From the NCBI GenBank assembly GCA_019233375.1, contig JAFAMM010000131.1, positions 1-33,672 of the forward strand: a stretch of 33,672 nucleotides of DNA, written 5' to 3'. Shown here piece by piece: positions 8,686 to 17,961 of this stretch. Each line of letters starts with the position of its first letter. The stretch's first letter is position 1. This stretch comes from Acidobacteriaceae bacterium. GTDB lineage: Bacteria > Acidobacteriota > Terriglobia > Bryobacterales > Bryobacteraceae. The notes under the pieces were generated by a model. That model made no database searches and was not told where the DNA came from. It worked only from the letters and a program-made list of their open reading frames with translations. The position numbers and the translations under genes are program-made.

Positions 8686-10616
8686 TGGGTATGCAACATC
8701 TTCGACTTGGACATCTCGAATGACATGCCCAGAGCGTCTCCACCGCCACTTGCAGCGGTATCGGGATACGGCTGCCGGATGGAGGCCATGGCCTGCGAAC
8801 AGTCAGCCCGCAGATCCGTGTCGAGCGACAGTTCGCGGAGCCTCTCGAAAGTGGCGGTTGCACGGGCCCGCATCACCGGTGAAGGAACATCCGAGATCAG
8901 CGCGCTGACTTCCGCGACCGAGTTCCGTATCCGTGCGCTTTCATAGGACACCTCAGGCGGCGTACCGGAATTCACAAGCGAGTCGAGAAAAGCCAACTGA
9001 TACTGTATCCGGCGGTACCGGTCGAGAGCCTCGAGATCCTGAGGAGCGGGCTTTGCGCGGTGCGTGTATGCCCCGAACGTAAGCTCGTGAATCATCTGAT
9101 CAAACGCGATATGCTTCCCCGTTTCAGTATCCAGCACCAGCTCGTGCCGGCGGTCATTTTCAATGCGGGCCTCCAAGGGGCCGTTCGGCCGCGCCTCCTC
9201 CTGAAGCTGGGCGTATCGCTTCTGAGCCGAGGCGATTTCCCGGCTCGGATTGGACTCGAGTGGATTGATCGCCAACGCTTCCATACGCTGCCGCAGCTCT
9301 GCCCGCAATTCCGGATCAAGGTGCGTATCGATCGATAGCTCGACACGGAACTGCGAGTAGCAATCGCGCCTCGCCGATTGATTCATTGCCGCTCCATGGC
9401 GGCCGGCATAGAAATTGTAAATGTCCGCCGCAACAAAGTAGTACCAATTGGTGAAATGGGAAATCCCGAGAACGCCTGCCGTCACTTCATTGATAGAGCG
9501 CTGAGTCATTTCGCGGAGGCGAAGGTGTTCCGTATTTGAGAAATCAACAAGCAGTAATGGGGCTCGCGAGTAATTGAGACTGTAAACAGCGAGCGGAACG
9601 AGTCGCGACTCGCCTCCGCAGAGATTACGTGCGGACGTACAAGCCCTTTGGTACGTGGCCTGCACACGCGAATTGCGCCAAGGATCTCGTATATCCAGAA
9701 GCTTCCATACGGGTTTCAGAGACGTGCCGGATTTCAGTGCCGGTTCGCCGAGCGGGAAGCTGAGCATGGCGTATTCGCCTGAGGTCGCGCCAACGTTCAA
9801 TGGCTGAAACACCAGGCCCGTTTTGTCCGCACACTGCCGGAGCTGCTCCCAATTGCGTATACGCGTCTCCTCCTGCTGAAAACTCGTATGCCGGCCGAGG
9901 CGAGCCGCCTGCCTCTCGCTGACGAGCCCACCCAGCAGCTTTTTGCGCAGCTCGAGCCGCGCGACAACCGTTTCGATTTGCTTGCGGGTGAGTCCTTCCT
10001 CGCCGGTCGAAGCGGGCGACTGCCGAAGATAGCTGACCGATTCTTCCAGATGCAAGCGTTCTTCGTCGACTTCATTTGTTCGGAAGGTACGCGAAACTGC
10101 TCGAATCGGAACGGTGCTCGGATCCAGGGCCGCCCACTGCATCAGATCGCGGCGAAACTCCGCGACTGTGGCATGTTCCGGTTCAGCGAGATTCAATAGC
10201 GGGCGTGTGTCGCGCTGATGATCGCTGCTCGGGCCCTCATCCGGATGCCAGTAGAAAAACGGGATAGCTGATAGTAAGCGCTGATCGACCGATGGGCGTT
10301 CATAAGTCAGCAGCCAAACGTACGTTAAGCGGTCGTTCTCCGGATTAGCGTCGCCAAGGGTATCGCGGAGTACCGCGATGACGGGAATATCCGCGGGACG
10401 CGCACGCGTCGCAGAGATGCCGCCTTCGTTTTGGCTCTTTCGCCAAAAAAGTGTACAGATCTCGGCCGTACCGCCGATGTTCAGGTCACGCCAGTAGTAC
10501 CGGGCGGTATCCGAGCCGCGCCCCGCGACGCCGGACGAACTCTCACCATATAACGGCGTGGACGCTAGCGATAGGACAACTATGAACCACACCGTGAAAT
10601 GTCGAAACAAACTCAT
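8682..10616 (-). CDS. Secreted protein of unknown function, coupled to the downstream phosphodiesterase-like gene
   Basis: ORF 8682..10670; likely start ATG at 10616 (MSLFRHFTVWFIVVLSLASTPLYGESS, signal peptide). Long open frame; its TGA (8682-8684) overlaps the next GTG (8685-8683) by 4 nt. No family recognised. Confidence 0.7.
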   Translation of the reverse strand: MSLFRHFTVWFIVVLSLASTPLYGESSSGVAGRGSDTARYYWRDLNIGGTAEICTLFWRKSQNEGGISATRARPADIPVIAVLRDTLGDANPENDRLTYVWLLTYERPSVDQRLLSAIPFFYWHPDEGPSSDHQRDTRPLLNLAEPEHATVAEFRRDLMQWAALDPSTVPIRAVSRTFRTNEVDEERLHLEESVSYLRQSPASTGEEGLTRKQIETVVARLELRKKLLGGLVSERQAARLGRHTSFQQEETRIRNWEQLRQCADKTGLVFQPLNVGATSGEYAMLSFPLGEPALKSGTSLKPVWKLLDIRDPWRNSRVQATYQRACTSARNLCGGESRLVPLAVYSLNYSRAPLLLVDFSNTEHLRLREMTQRSINEVTAGVLGISHFTNWYYFVAADIYNFYAGRHGAAMNQSARRDCYSQFRVELSIDTHLDPELRAELRQRMEALAINPLESNPSREIASAQKRYAQLQEEARPNGPLEARIENDRRHELVLDTETGKHIAFDQMIHELTFGAYTHRAKPAPQDLEALDRYRRIQYQLAFLDSLVNSGTPPEVSYESARIRNSVAEVSALISDVPSPVMRARATATFERLRELSLDTDLRADCSQAMASIRQPYPDTAASGGGDALGMSFEMSKSKMLHTQ

Positions 10617-10644
10617 AGATGACCCAGACCGCACGACACAGCAA

Positions 10645-10667
10645 TTCGCGATCCAAAGCATCGCGAA
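10645..10667. repeat. Inverted repeat TTCGCGAT-N7-ATCGCGAA in divergent promoter region
   Basis: Perfect 8-bp arms: 10645-10652 TTCGCGAT, 10660-10667 ATCGCGAA, spacer CCAAAGC. Confidence 0.6.
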
Positions 10668-10673
10668 CACAAC

Positions 10674-10687
10674 CCGGCGATCGCCGG
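10674..10687. repeat. Perfect 14-bp palindrome CCGGCGATCGCCGG in divergent promoter region
   Basis: Read directly; lies between divergent genes starting at 10616 (-) and 10765 (+). Confidence 0.6.
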
Positions 10688-10764
10688 TTTGATGTTACTG
10701 ATGCACCACGGGCCCTTATTTTCTCTTTATTCAACGAAGAAATTGCCATGGTAGGTTAGGACCA

Positions 10765-11187
10765 ATGGCGTTCGACACGGCGCTAAACGCGCTTTGGCTA
10801 CTGCTGGGGGCGCTGGCCCTTGTCGGCACCTTACGTGCGTGCTATCGAACCGCCCAGGACCGTTCTGTAGGACAAATTTCATTGGACGTCATCCGGCTCG
10901 CGCTCGTGCTGGCCGCGCTTTTCCCATACGTCTCGGCTACCGACGATGTCCTCAGGATCCAGACACTGAATGACCAGCAGCATCAAAGCCACTCTGGCAA
11001 GCAGAACCAAGATCACAACCTGATCCGGCTTTATGAAACCATGGACACCCCGCTGGTGTGTCGCATACAAGAGATCACGCTCGTGCTTTTCTTTGTGGCC
11101 CTGGTAGTCGCGCCCGCAACGTACTGCCACGGACGCAAAGAACCAACAGCAAGTGGCCGCCCGCCACCGGCGGTTTCGCTGGCTTAG
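10765..11187 (+). CDS. Small membrane protein with His/Gln-rich extramembrane loop, leader gene of RND efflux operon
   Basis: 140 aa with about 3 hydrophobic segments; loop QTLNDQQHQSHSGKQNQDHNLIRLYE; ends 34 nt before the ATG of the TolC-like gene. Confidence 0.6.
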   Translation: MAFDTALNALWLLLGALALVGTLRACYRTAQDRSVGQISLDVIRLALVLAALFPYVSATDDVLRIQTLNDQQHQSHSGKQNQDHNLIRLYETMDTPLVCRIQEITLVLFFVALVVAPATYCHGRKEPTASGRPPPAVSLA

Positions 11188-11221
11188 CCGTCAGGACACT
11201 CATTTTCAGCGAGGAGGACAG

Positions 11222-12484
11222 ATGCAGCGCCTATCATGGCGTCTTTGCACAGGTCTCCTGTTCGCCGCCGGTTGTCTGGCTCAATCGAACCTTCCGGCGC
11301 GGGTTTTGACATGGCAGGAGGCCGAAGACGTATTTCGAGCGAACAACCCCAATCTGCTGGCAGGCAAGGAGACTATAGACGAATCCAAAGCAGATGAGAT
11401 TACTGCTTACTTGCGTCCGAACCCCAACATCACGCTGGGTTGGGATCAGATAACCCTGTTCAGCTCAAATCCGTACCGGCCTTTTTGGCAATCCTATATT
11501 TACGGCAACGTCGACTATCTGCATGAACGGCGTCATAAACGCGAACTGCGGCTCGCGAGCGCGCGGCAGGCGACCGAAATTGCCGTGTCCGCCCAGTCAG
11601 ATCTGGAACGTAACCTGATTTTCAATCTGCGGGATGCCTTCAACCGCGTACTGCTCGCCAAGGCCGTGGTGGGAGTGACAAAAGAGAACCTCGAGTACAT
11701 CGATAAGGAGATCGCGATCAACAAAGAGCGGCTGAGAGTAGGTGACATGGCGCGCGTGGACTACCAACGCATCGATATCCAGCGTGTACAGTACGAATCT
11801 GACTTTCAAACCGCACAGGTGAATCTGCGAACCGCCAAGATCGATCTGCAGGCGCTGCTTGCCGACAAAACGCCCACTGACAGTTTCGATGTGAAAGGCG
11901 AGTTCGACTACACCGATACTACTATTGCCCTTCCGGATCTCGAGAAGATCGCGCTGAGCGCCCGGCCGGATTTGAAGGAAGCGGAACAATCGCTTGAAAA
12001 GTCCCGCACGGATCACCAATTGTCAGTTGCGAATGGTTCCACGGATCCGACCTTCGGCATGGACGGTTCGCATCAGCCGGCCCCACTGAACACCTATATC
12101 GGGTTTTCCGTGACCTTCCCCTTGCGAGTCTTCGACAGGAATCAGGGCGACAAGCTGCACACGCTGATTGATATCGACCGCAACCGCAAGCTGCGGAACG
12201 CGGCGGATATTTCAGTGCTGCACGATGTAGATTCCGCGTTCGCCACGCTCGAAAGCACCGTAGAGCTGCTAAAGCCCTACAAATCCAAATACCTGGAAGA
12301 GGCACGCCAGATCCGCGATACGATCTCGTTCTCCTACGCCCATGGAGCTGCCTCGCTCCTTGATTATCTCGATGCGCAGAAGGAGTATCGCGACACAGAA
12401 CTCAATTACGTGAATCTGGTGGGCTCTTATCTGGCGGCCGTGAATCAGGTGAATTACTCGGTAGGACGCGAGGTGATTCAATGA
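11222..12484 (+). CDS. TolC-family outer membrane efflux protein (CzcC-like)
   Basis: ORF 11153..12484; ATG at 11222 is preceded by AGCGAGGAGGACAG and starts a signal peptide MQRLSWRLCTGLLFAAGCLAQ. TolC-like coiled-coil regions; stop overlaps the start of the next gene. Confidence 0.87.
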   Translation: MQRLSWRLCTGLLFAAGCLAQSNLPARVLTWQEAEDVFRANNPNLLAGKETIDESKADEITAYLRPNPNITLGWDQITLFSSNPYRPFWQSYIYGNVDYLHERRHKRELRLASARQATEIAVSAQSDLERNLIFNLRDAFNRVLLAKAVVGVTKENLEYIDKEIAINKERLRVGDMARVDYQRIDIQRVQYESDFQTAQVNLRTAKIDLQALLADKTPTDSFDVKGEFDYTDTTIALPDLEKIALSARPDLKEAEQSLEKSRTDHQLSVANGSTDPTFGMDGSHQPAPLNTYIGFSVTFPLRVFDRNQGDKLHTLIDIDRNRKLRNAADISVLHDVDSAFATLESTVELLKPYKSKYLEEARQIRDTISFSYAHGAASLLDYLDAQKEYRDTELNYVNLVGSYLAAVNQVNYSVGREVIQ

Positions 12485-13617
12485 AACTCCGGGTTTTGAT
12501 CGCGTGCGCCGCAACCGCTCCCGCTCTTTTCGTTCTCTGCTCATGCGGCTCTCGCGAAGCAGTGAACGCGCAAAACGCGGCGCCGCCGTCGGCCCAGGTG
12601 GTCACCGAGCCGGACCTTAACTTAGTTAAAGTGGATCGCCCCGAGCGCTTCCGTCTCGTCAAGGCCGGCTCTCGGGATGAAGTTCCGGAGCTGCAGGCCA
12701 CCGGCGTTATCAGTCCGGACGTGGAGAAATCGATTCCCGTAATCTCGCTCGCGGCGGGCCGCGTAGTCGGCATTTATGTGAAGCTGGGCGACGATGTCAC
12801 CAAGGGTCAACTGCTGCTGAAAGTCATGAGCAATGACATCGCGAACGCCTTCCAGACATATCAGCAGGCGGTTGCCGATGAAGAACTCGCGCACAAGCAA
12901 CTTGAGCGGGCAGAAACCCTGTACGACCATGGCGCGATTTCCTTGAACGACCTGCAAGTGGCTCAAAACACGGAGAACAAGGCCGCCGTTGCGGTGAAGG
13001 CGGGACTCGAAATGCTGCGCAACCTCGGCGCCGACCCGGCTCATCCTGATCCGGTCGTCAGTATCTATGCGCCTGCCTCGGGAACCATCGTTGAACAGAA
13101 TGTTGTCAGCTCCGCCATCATTCGCACACCCGACAATCAGACGAACCTGTTCACTATCGCGAACCTTTCCACAGTGTGGGTGATCTGCAACATCTACGAA
13201 AACGATCTGCCGGAAGTGCGCCTGGGCGACCCGGCTCAAATCCGGCTGAACGCATACGACAACCGCAGCTTCACTGGCCGGATCGTCAATATAGGCAAGG
13301 TGCTCGACCCTAATACTCGAACGGCGCCGGTGCGTATTGTTCTGGCTAATCCGGGCATGATGCGGTCCGGCATGTTCGTGACAGCGACCCTGTACGGGCA
13401 ACACCATCGCACGTATGCGGCTGTTCCGGCACAGGCGGTCCTACATCTGCACGATCGAAACTGGGTCTTCGTGCCTTCGGGTAACGGAGAATTTCGCCGC
13501 TCGGAGGTAGCCGTCGGAAAAATCGTCGACGGTGAGCAGATCATCCTCTCCGGTATCACGCCCGGTACAGAAGTCGTGAACGATTCGCTGGCGTTGTCGG
13601 CCGAATCTCAGCAATAA
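12481..13617 (+). CDS. RND efflux periplasmic adaptor (CzcB/CusB-like membrane fusion protein)
   Basis: N-terminal lipoprotein-like LFVLCSCGS; biotinyl-lipoyl-like GRVVGIYVKLGDDVTKGQLLLKV; APASGTIVEQNVV; located between TolC-like and RND genes. Confidence 0.9.
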   Translation: MKLRVLIACAATAPALFVLCSCGSREAVNAQNAAPPSAQVVTEPDLNLVKVDRPERFRLVKAGSRDEVPELQATGVISPDVEKSIPVISLAAGRVVGIYVKLGDDVTKGQLLLKVMSNDIANAFQTYQQAVADEELAHKQLERAETLYDHGAISLNDLQVAQNTENKAAVAVKAGLEMLRNLGADPAHPDPVVSIYAPASGTIVEQNVVSSAIIRTPDNQTNLFTIANLSTVWVICNIYENDLPEVRLGDPAQIRLNAYDNRSFTGRIVNIGKVLDPNTRTAPVRIVLANPGMMRSGMFVTATLYGQHHRTYAAVPAQAVLHLHDRNWVFVPSGNGEFRRSEVAVGKIVDGEQIILSGITPGTEVVNDSLALSAESQQ

Positions 13618-13631
13618 CCGGAACCAAGGCA

Positions 13632-16600
13632 ATGATTCGAGCACTGGTCAATTTTGCCCTCAGCAATCGCTTACTGATAATCGGCATGGCGGTTATTCTC
13701 CTGGTCTGGGGCGGCATAGCGTTCCATAATCTGCCGATCGAGGCATATCCGGACGTCGCCAATAACTACGTACAGGTGATCACGCAGTGGCCTGGCCAGG
13801 CAGCGGAGGAGGTCGAGCAGCAGGTAACGATTCCGATTGAGACCGTGATGAATGGCATTCCGCATTTGCAGAGCCTGCGTTCGACGTCTTTATTCGGGCT
13901 TTCGAGCGTGATGATGATCTTCGACGACGATTCCGTCAACGATTGGAATCGCGAGAAGGTACTTGAAAGGCTCTCACAGGCGACGCTCCCCGCGGGGCTA
14001 TCACCGCAGATGGGTACCGATTGGAGTCCGGTCGGCCAAATCTACTGGTACACGCTGAAGAGCACCAATCCCGAGTACGACCTCATGGAGCAGAAATCCA
14101 TCGAGGACTGGGTGCTGGAAAAGCAGCTCAAGTCGGTGGCGAATGTCGTCGACGTATCCAGCTTCGGTGGGCCCACGCGCGAGTACCAGGTCCGCGTCGA
14201 CCCGCAAAAGTTGATTGAGTATGGCTTGAGCATCAGCCAGGTGGAACAGCAGCTCACGAACAACAACATGAACGGGGGCGGCAGTTTCATTCAGGAAGGC
14301 ACGCAGCAGATCAATGTGCGCGAAGTCGGGCTGATCGACCACACGCAGGACATCGCGAACACCGTGCTCACTTCTCAGAACGGCACCCCCATTCGGATGA
14401 AAAACATCGCCGTGGTCGAGCAGGGTCCAAAGATTCGTCTCGGTCAGATCGGCAAAGCGATTCATCTCAGAAACGGCACAATTCTTGACTCGCCCGATGT
14501 GGTGGAGGGCATCGTCCTGCTACGCAAAGGAGCGGAGTCCGAACCGACGCTGGTGGGTATTCATGACAAAGTCAAGGAACTGAACACACGTCTGCTGCCG
14601 CGCGGCGTTCAGGTGGTCCCGTTTCTGGATCGGAGCGATCTGGTCCACTACACCACGCATACGGTACTGCACAACCTGACCGAAGGCATCATTCTGGTAG
14701 CCATTGTTCTGTTCCTGTTCCTTGGGAATGTGAGGGGCGCTCTGATCGTAGCCCTGACCATCCCGTTCTCGCTGCTCTTTGCGTCCATCTGCCTGGACCT
14801 GAATCATGTTCCCGCGAACCTCTTGTCGCTGGGAGCTCTCGATTTCGGAATGGTCGTTGATGGCGCGGTGGTCATGGTGGAGAACATCGTTCGCCACATG
14901 GGCCGCCACCAGGCGGCCGAGAAGACACCGATGATGATGATCCGCGAAGCGGCGCATGAAGTGCAGCGGCCGGTGTTCTACGCGATAGCCATCATCATTA
15001 CGGCGTACTTGCCTATCTTCACGCTGCAGTCGGTGGAAGGGCGTCTGTTCCGCCCGATGGCGCTGACGGTAGCGTTTGCGCTCTTGGGCGCGCTGCTATT
15101 TTCTATTCTGATTGCTCCGGTATTGTCCAGCCTGCTTTTCCGCACAAATGCCAGAGAGTGGCACAACCCGGTGCTTGAATTTCTGATCCGGACTTACCGG
15201 CGGGCCCTGCATGCCGCGCTCCGCGTCAAGTGGCTCGTTGTAACGCCTGTGGCGATTCTGTTCGTCGCTGCCATGTGGCTTTTCATCGGCGATTACATCG
15301 GCTCCGAGTTCCTTCCGCATTTGGATGAAGGAGCAATCTGGGCGCGCGGCACCCTGGCCCCAAGCACGGGGCCTACTGAGGGAGCCGACCTTATGCGCCG
15401 GGCGCGGCTCGTGTTTGCTTCGTTTCCTGAAGTCACACAGGTGGTATCCCAAGTCGGTCGGCCGGACGACGGCACCGATACGACCGGTTTCTTCAATACC
15501 GAATACTTTGTCGACCTGAAGCCGAAGGATCAATGGCGCTCCGTTTTTCATGAGGACAAAGAGGAACTGATCGGCGCGATGGATCGCGAAGTGGAGAAGT
15601 TTCCCGGCGTGATCTGGAATTTCTCGCAGCCCATCTCGGATAACGTCGAAGAAGCGGTCAGCGGCGTAAAAGGCGAGCTTGCCGTTAAGGTCTACGGGAC
15701 AGATCTTCACGTTCTCGAGCAGAAGGGCGAGGAGATCGTACGCGTGATGAGCAAGATACCAGGCGTCGAGGACCTCGGGCTGTTCCGCGTCTTAGGCCAG
15801 CCGAACTTGAACTTTATCGTGAACCGCGAGAAATGTGCCCGCTATCAGATCAACGTGGCAGACGTTCAGGATGCCATTCAAACCGCGGTCGGCGGGAAGA
15901 CGGTCAGCGAAGTGCTCCGGGGCGAGCGAGTCTATGACCTCGTGGCACGCTATGAGCGGCCGTATCGCGAATCGCAGTACGCGATCGAAAACATACGCTT
16001 GCTCGCGCCAACGAATGAGCGCGTGTCGCTTGCCCAGCTGTGCGACGTAAAAGTCCTGGATGGCGCTTCAGAAATCTATCGCGAGGCGAACTCGCGCTAT
16101 GTCGCCATAAAATACAGCGTCCGCGGCCGCGATTTGGGCAGCACAGTCGAAGAAGCAATCCGTGATGTCGATCAGAAAGTAACACTCCCTCAGGGCTACA
16201 GCATTAACTGGGCCGGCGAATACGCGAGCGAACAGCGTGCCAACAAACGGCTCGAATTGATCGTGCCCGTCACAATCCTGTTGATCTTTGTACTTCTCTA
16301 CTCGATGTTTAAGTCGTTCAAGTGGGCAGGAATTGTGATGATCACGGTGCTGTTGGCGCCCATCGGGGGGCTCTTCGCGCTCTATCTCACTCATACGCAT
16401 TTCAGCGTGTCGTCCGGAATCGGGATGCTCGCTTTGTTCGGCGTGTCGGTTCAAACGGGCGTCATCATGATCGAATACATCAACCAGCTAAGAGCGCGCG
16501 GCCACTCAATTGAAGACTCCGCGGTAGAGGGCGCGGTGCTTCGGCTGAGGCCGATCATGATGACGATGCTGGTCGCGACCCTCGGCTTATTGCCCGCGGC

Positions 16601-16769
16601 TATCTCGCGCGGCATCGGCTCCGATTCACAGCGGCCCTTCGCAATCGTCATTGTCGGCGGATTAAGCGCAACGCTGATCATGAGCATCTTCGTGCTGCCG
16701 ACCGTGTACACATGGGTCGCCCGCGACGGAGATGTGTTGCCCGCGCCCGAACCGGGCTTTGAAGAATGA
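13632..16769 (+). CDS. czcA: CzcA/CusA-family heavy-metal efflux RND transporter
   Basis: 1045 aa; N-term RALVNFALSNRLLIIGMAVILLVWGG; TM4 motif LGALDFGMVVDGAVVMVEN typical of HME-RND pumps; VYGTDLHVLEQKGEEI; C-terminal TM bundle. Confidence 0.92.
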   Translation: MIRALVNFALSNRLLIIGMAVILLVWGGIAFHNLPIEAYPDVANNYVQVITQWPGQAAEEVEQQVTIPIETVMNGIPHLQSLRSTSLFGLSSVMMIFDDDSVNDWNREKVLERLSQATLPAGLSPQMGTDWSPVGQIYWYTLKSTNPEYDLMEQKSIEDWVLEKQLKSVANVVDVSSFGGPTREYQVRVDPQKLIEYGLSISQVEQQLTNNNMNGGGSFIQEGTQQINVREVGLIDHTQDIANTVLTSQNGTPIRMKNIAVVEQGPKIRLGQIGKAIHLRNGTILDSPDVVEGIVLLRKGAESEPTLVGIHDKVKELNTRLLPRGVQVVPFLDRSDLVHYTTHTVLHNLTEGIILVAIVLFLFLGNVRGALIVALTIPFSLLFASICLDLNHVPANLLSLGALDFGMVVDGAVVMVENIVRHMGRHQAAEKTPMMMIREAAHEVQRPVFYAIAIIITAYLPIFTLQSVEGRLFRPMALTVAFALLGALLFSILIAPVLSSLLFRTNAREWHNPVLEFLIRTYRRALHAALRVKWLVVTPVAILFVAAMWLFIGDYIGSEFLPHLDEGAIWARGTLAPSTGPTEGADLMRRARLVFASFPEVTQVVSQVGRPDDGTDTTGFFNTEYFVDLKPKDQWRSVFHEDKEELIGAMDREVEKFPGVIWNFSQPISDNVEEAVSGVKGELAVKVYGTDLHVLEQKGEEIVRVMSKIPGVEDLGLFRVLGQPNLNFIVNREKCARYQINVADVQDAIQTAVGGKTVSEVLRGERVYDLVARYERPYRESQYAIENIRLLAPTNERVSLAQLCDVKVLDGASEIYREANSRYVAIKYSVRGRDLGSTVEEAIRDVDQKVTLPQGYSINWAGEYASEQRANKRLELIVPVTILLIFVLLYSMFKSFKWAGIVMITVLLAPIGGLFALYLTHTHFSVSSGIGMLALFGVSVQTGVIMIEYINQLRARGHSIEDSAVEGAVLRLRPIMMTMLVATLGLLPAAISRGIGSDSQRPFAIVIVGGLSATLIMSIFVLPTVYTWVARDGDVLPAPEPGFEE

Positions 16770-16793
16770 TCGCGTTCGAGCAGCGCGCCGCGC

Positions 16794-17273
16794 TCAGCTC
16801 TTGCCGCCACCGAACAGGCGCTGGAAAAACTGCTTCCAGTGCCATTGCGGCTCCTGACACTCGGGCGCGGGAGCGAACATCAGCGTCTTGCTCCCGCGCT
16901 CCACGCCAAGAGACTGCAATTGCGTCCCCCCGGCCTGTACGTTGATCGTGACAAAGCTCTTGCAGCCGTCCACGTTTACGATCTTCCAATCGGACGTGGT
17001 CTTTACGCCCCAGTCATCCATGAATCGGTGAAAATCATAATTCGGGCAGGGCTTTGCTTCTGTGCAGCCCCATTGTTCGTAGGCCTGTGGGTAGTGATGT
17101 GCATTGACCTGAGCCAGAAACTGTTTCACGGTTTGCTTCGCGGGGTAATTGTGAAAAATCAGGTAGAGCACCCACCACAGAATGAGCACCGCTACGATCG
17201 ACAGAATGATGTTCCGGATAACGCGGTTGCGGCGCTCTTCGCCCGCCCCATACTGCTGCAGATAGGTGCCCAT
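16794..17273 (-). CDS. Hypothetical single-TM protein
   Basis: ORF 16794..17306; likely start ATG at 17273 (MGTYLQQYGAGEERRNRVIRNIILSIVAVLILWWVLYLIFH). C-terminal globular domain with several Cys residues (WGCTEAKPCP, DGCKSF). Confidence 0.65.
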   Translation of the reverse strand: MGTYLQQYGAGEERRNRVIRNIILSIVAVLILWWVLYLIFHNYPAKQTVKQFLAQVNAHHYPQAYEQWGCTEAKPCPNYDFHRFMDDWGVKTTSDWKIVNVDGCKSFVTINVQAGGTQLQSLGVERGSKTLMFAPAPECQEPQWHWKQFFQRLFGGGKS

Positions 17274-17332
17274 GGTAGCTCCTTCCGATGACCCGCCCTC
17301 GGGCAATGGCTGTCCTCAGAACCGCCGGACGG

Positions 17333-17860
17333 TTACTTCGCCGGGTAAGCCTTGTCGTATTCCACTGTCGCCTCGGCTGTAATGTCCAGTGCCGGCCGGT
17401 AGTAGATTGTATTGGTGATATCGATGACGACATCAAGTCCGCGCTGCTCGGCGATCTTCTTCACAACGTCCGCCATTTGACGGCCTGCCCGGCCCAGGAT
17501 ATCCTGGCGCTCGTTGTTCACGTCACTTTGTAGATCTTCGGTGAGTCTCTGTAGTTGCTTCTGTTTTTCAGTGCCGGTTTGACGAAGCTGCGCTTCCCTG
17601 TCCGGGGTCAGATTCTGGCCTCCCAACTGCTGTTGAATGCTGTTGAGCTCATTCTGGAGCGACTGAATCTGCTGCTGCCGGGGATTATACTTGGCCTGCA
17701 AAGTGGCTTGCGCTTTTTGGATCTCCTTGGTATCAGCGACGGCCTTCTGGGCGTTGATGATGGCCACCTTGGCGGGCGTTATCGGCGCCTGCGCATAAAG
17801 CGTCCCAGACACGGCTGCGATAGCGGCGAGGAGCATCATGCTCCGGACTTTCACAAACAT
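17333..17860 (-). CDS. OmpH/Skp-family periplasmic chaperone
   Basis: Likely start ATG at 17860 (MFVKVRSMMLLAAIAAVSGTLYAQ, AGGAGA upstream). PAKVAIINAQKAVADTKEIQKA... coiled-coil ...ADVVKKIAEQRGLDVVIDITNTIYYRPALDIT. Confidence 0.85.
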   Translation of the reverse strand: MFVKVRSMMLLAAIAAVSGTLYAQAPITPAKVAIINAQKAVADTKEIQKAQATLQAKYNPRQQQIQSLQNELNSIQQQLGGQNLTPDREAQLRQTGTEKQKQLQRLTEDLQSDVNNERQDILGRAGRQMADVVKKIAEQRGLDVVIDITNTIYYRPALDITAEATVEYDKAYPAK

Positions 17861-17961
17861 TCGGTACTTTGATCTCCTATGGATTGTAGGTGCGGAGCAG
17901 TAACGCGTGAGGCGGGCTCCGGCCAATGGAAGACATTAGCCTACCACGCGAACTCGCAGCA

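Noticed and set aside
12622-13407. 261-aa minus-strand ORF
   Set aside because: Antisense to the RND adaptor gene, with no domain-like features.
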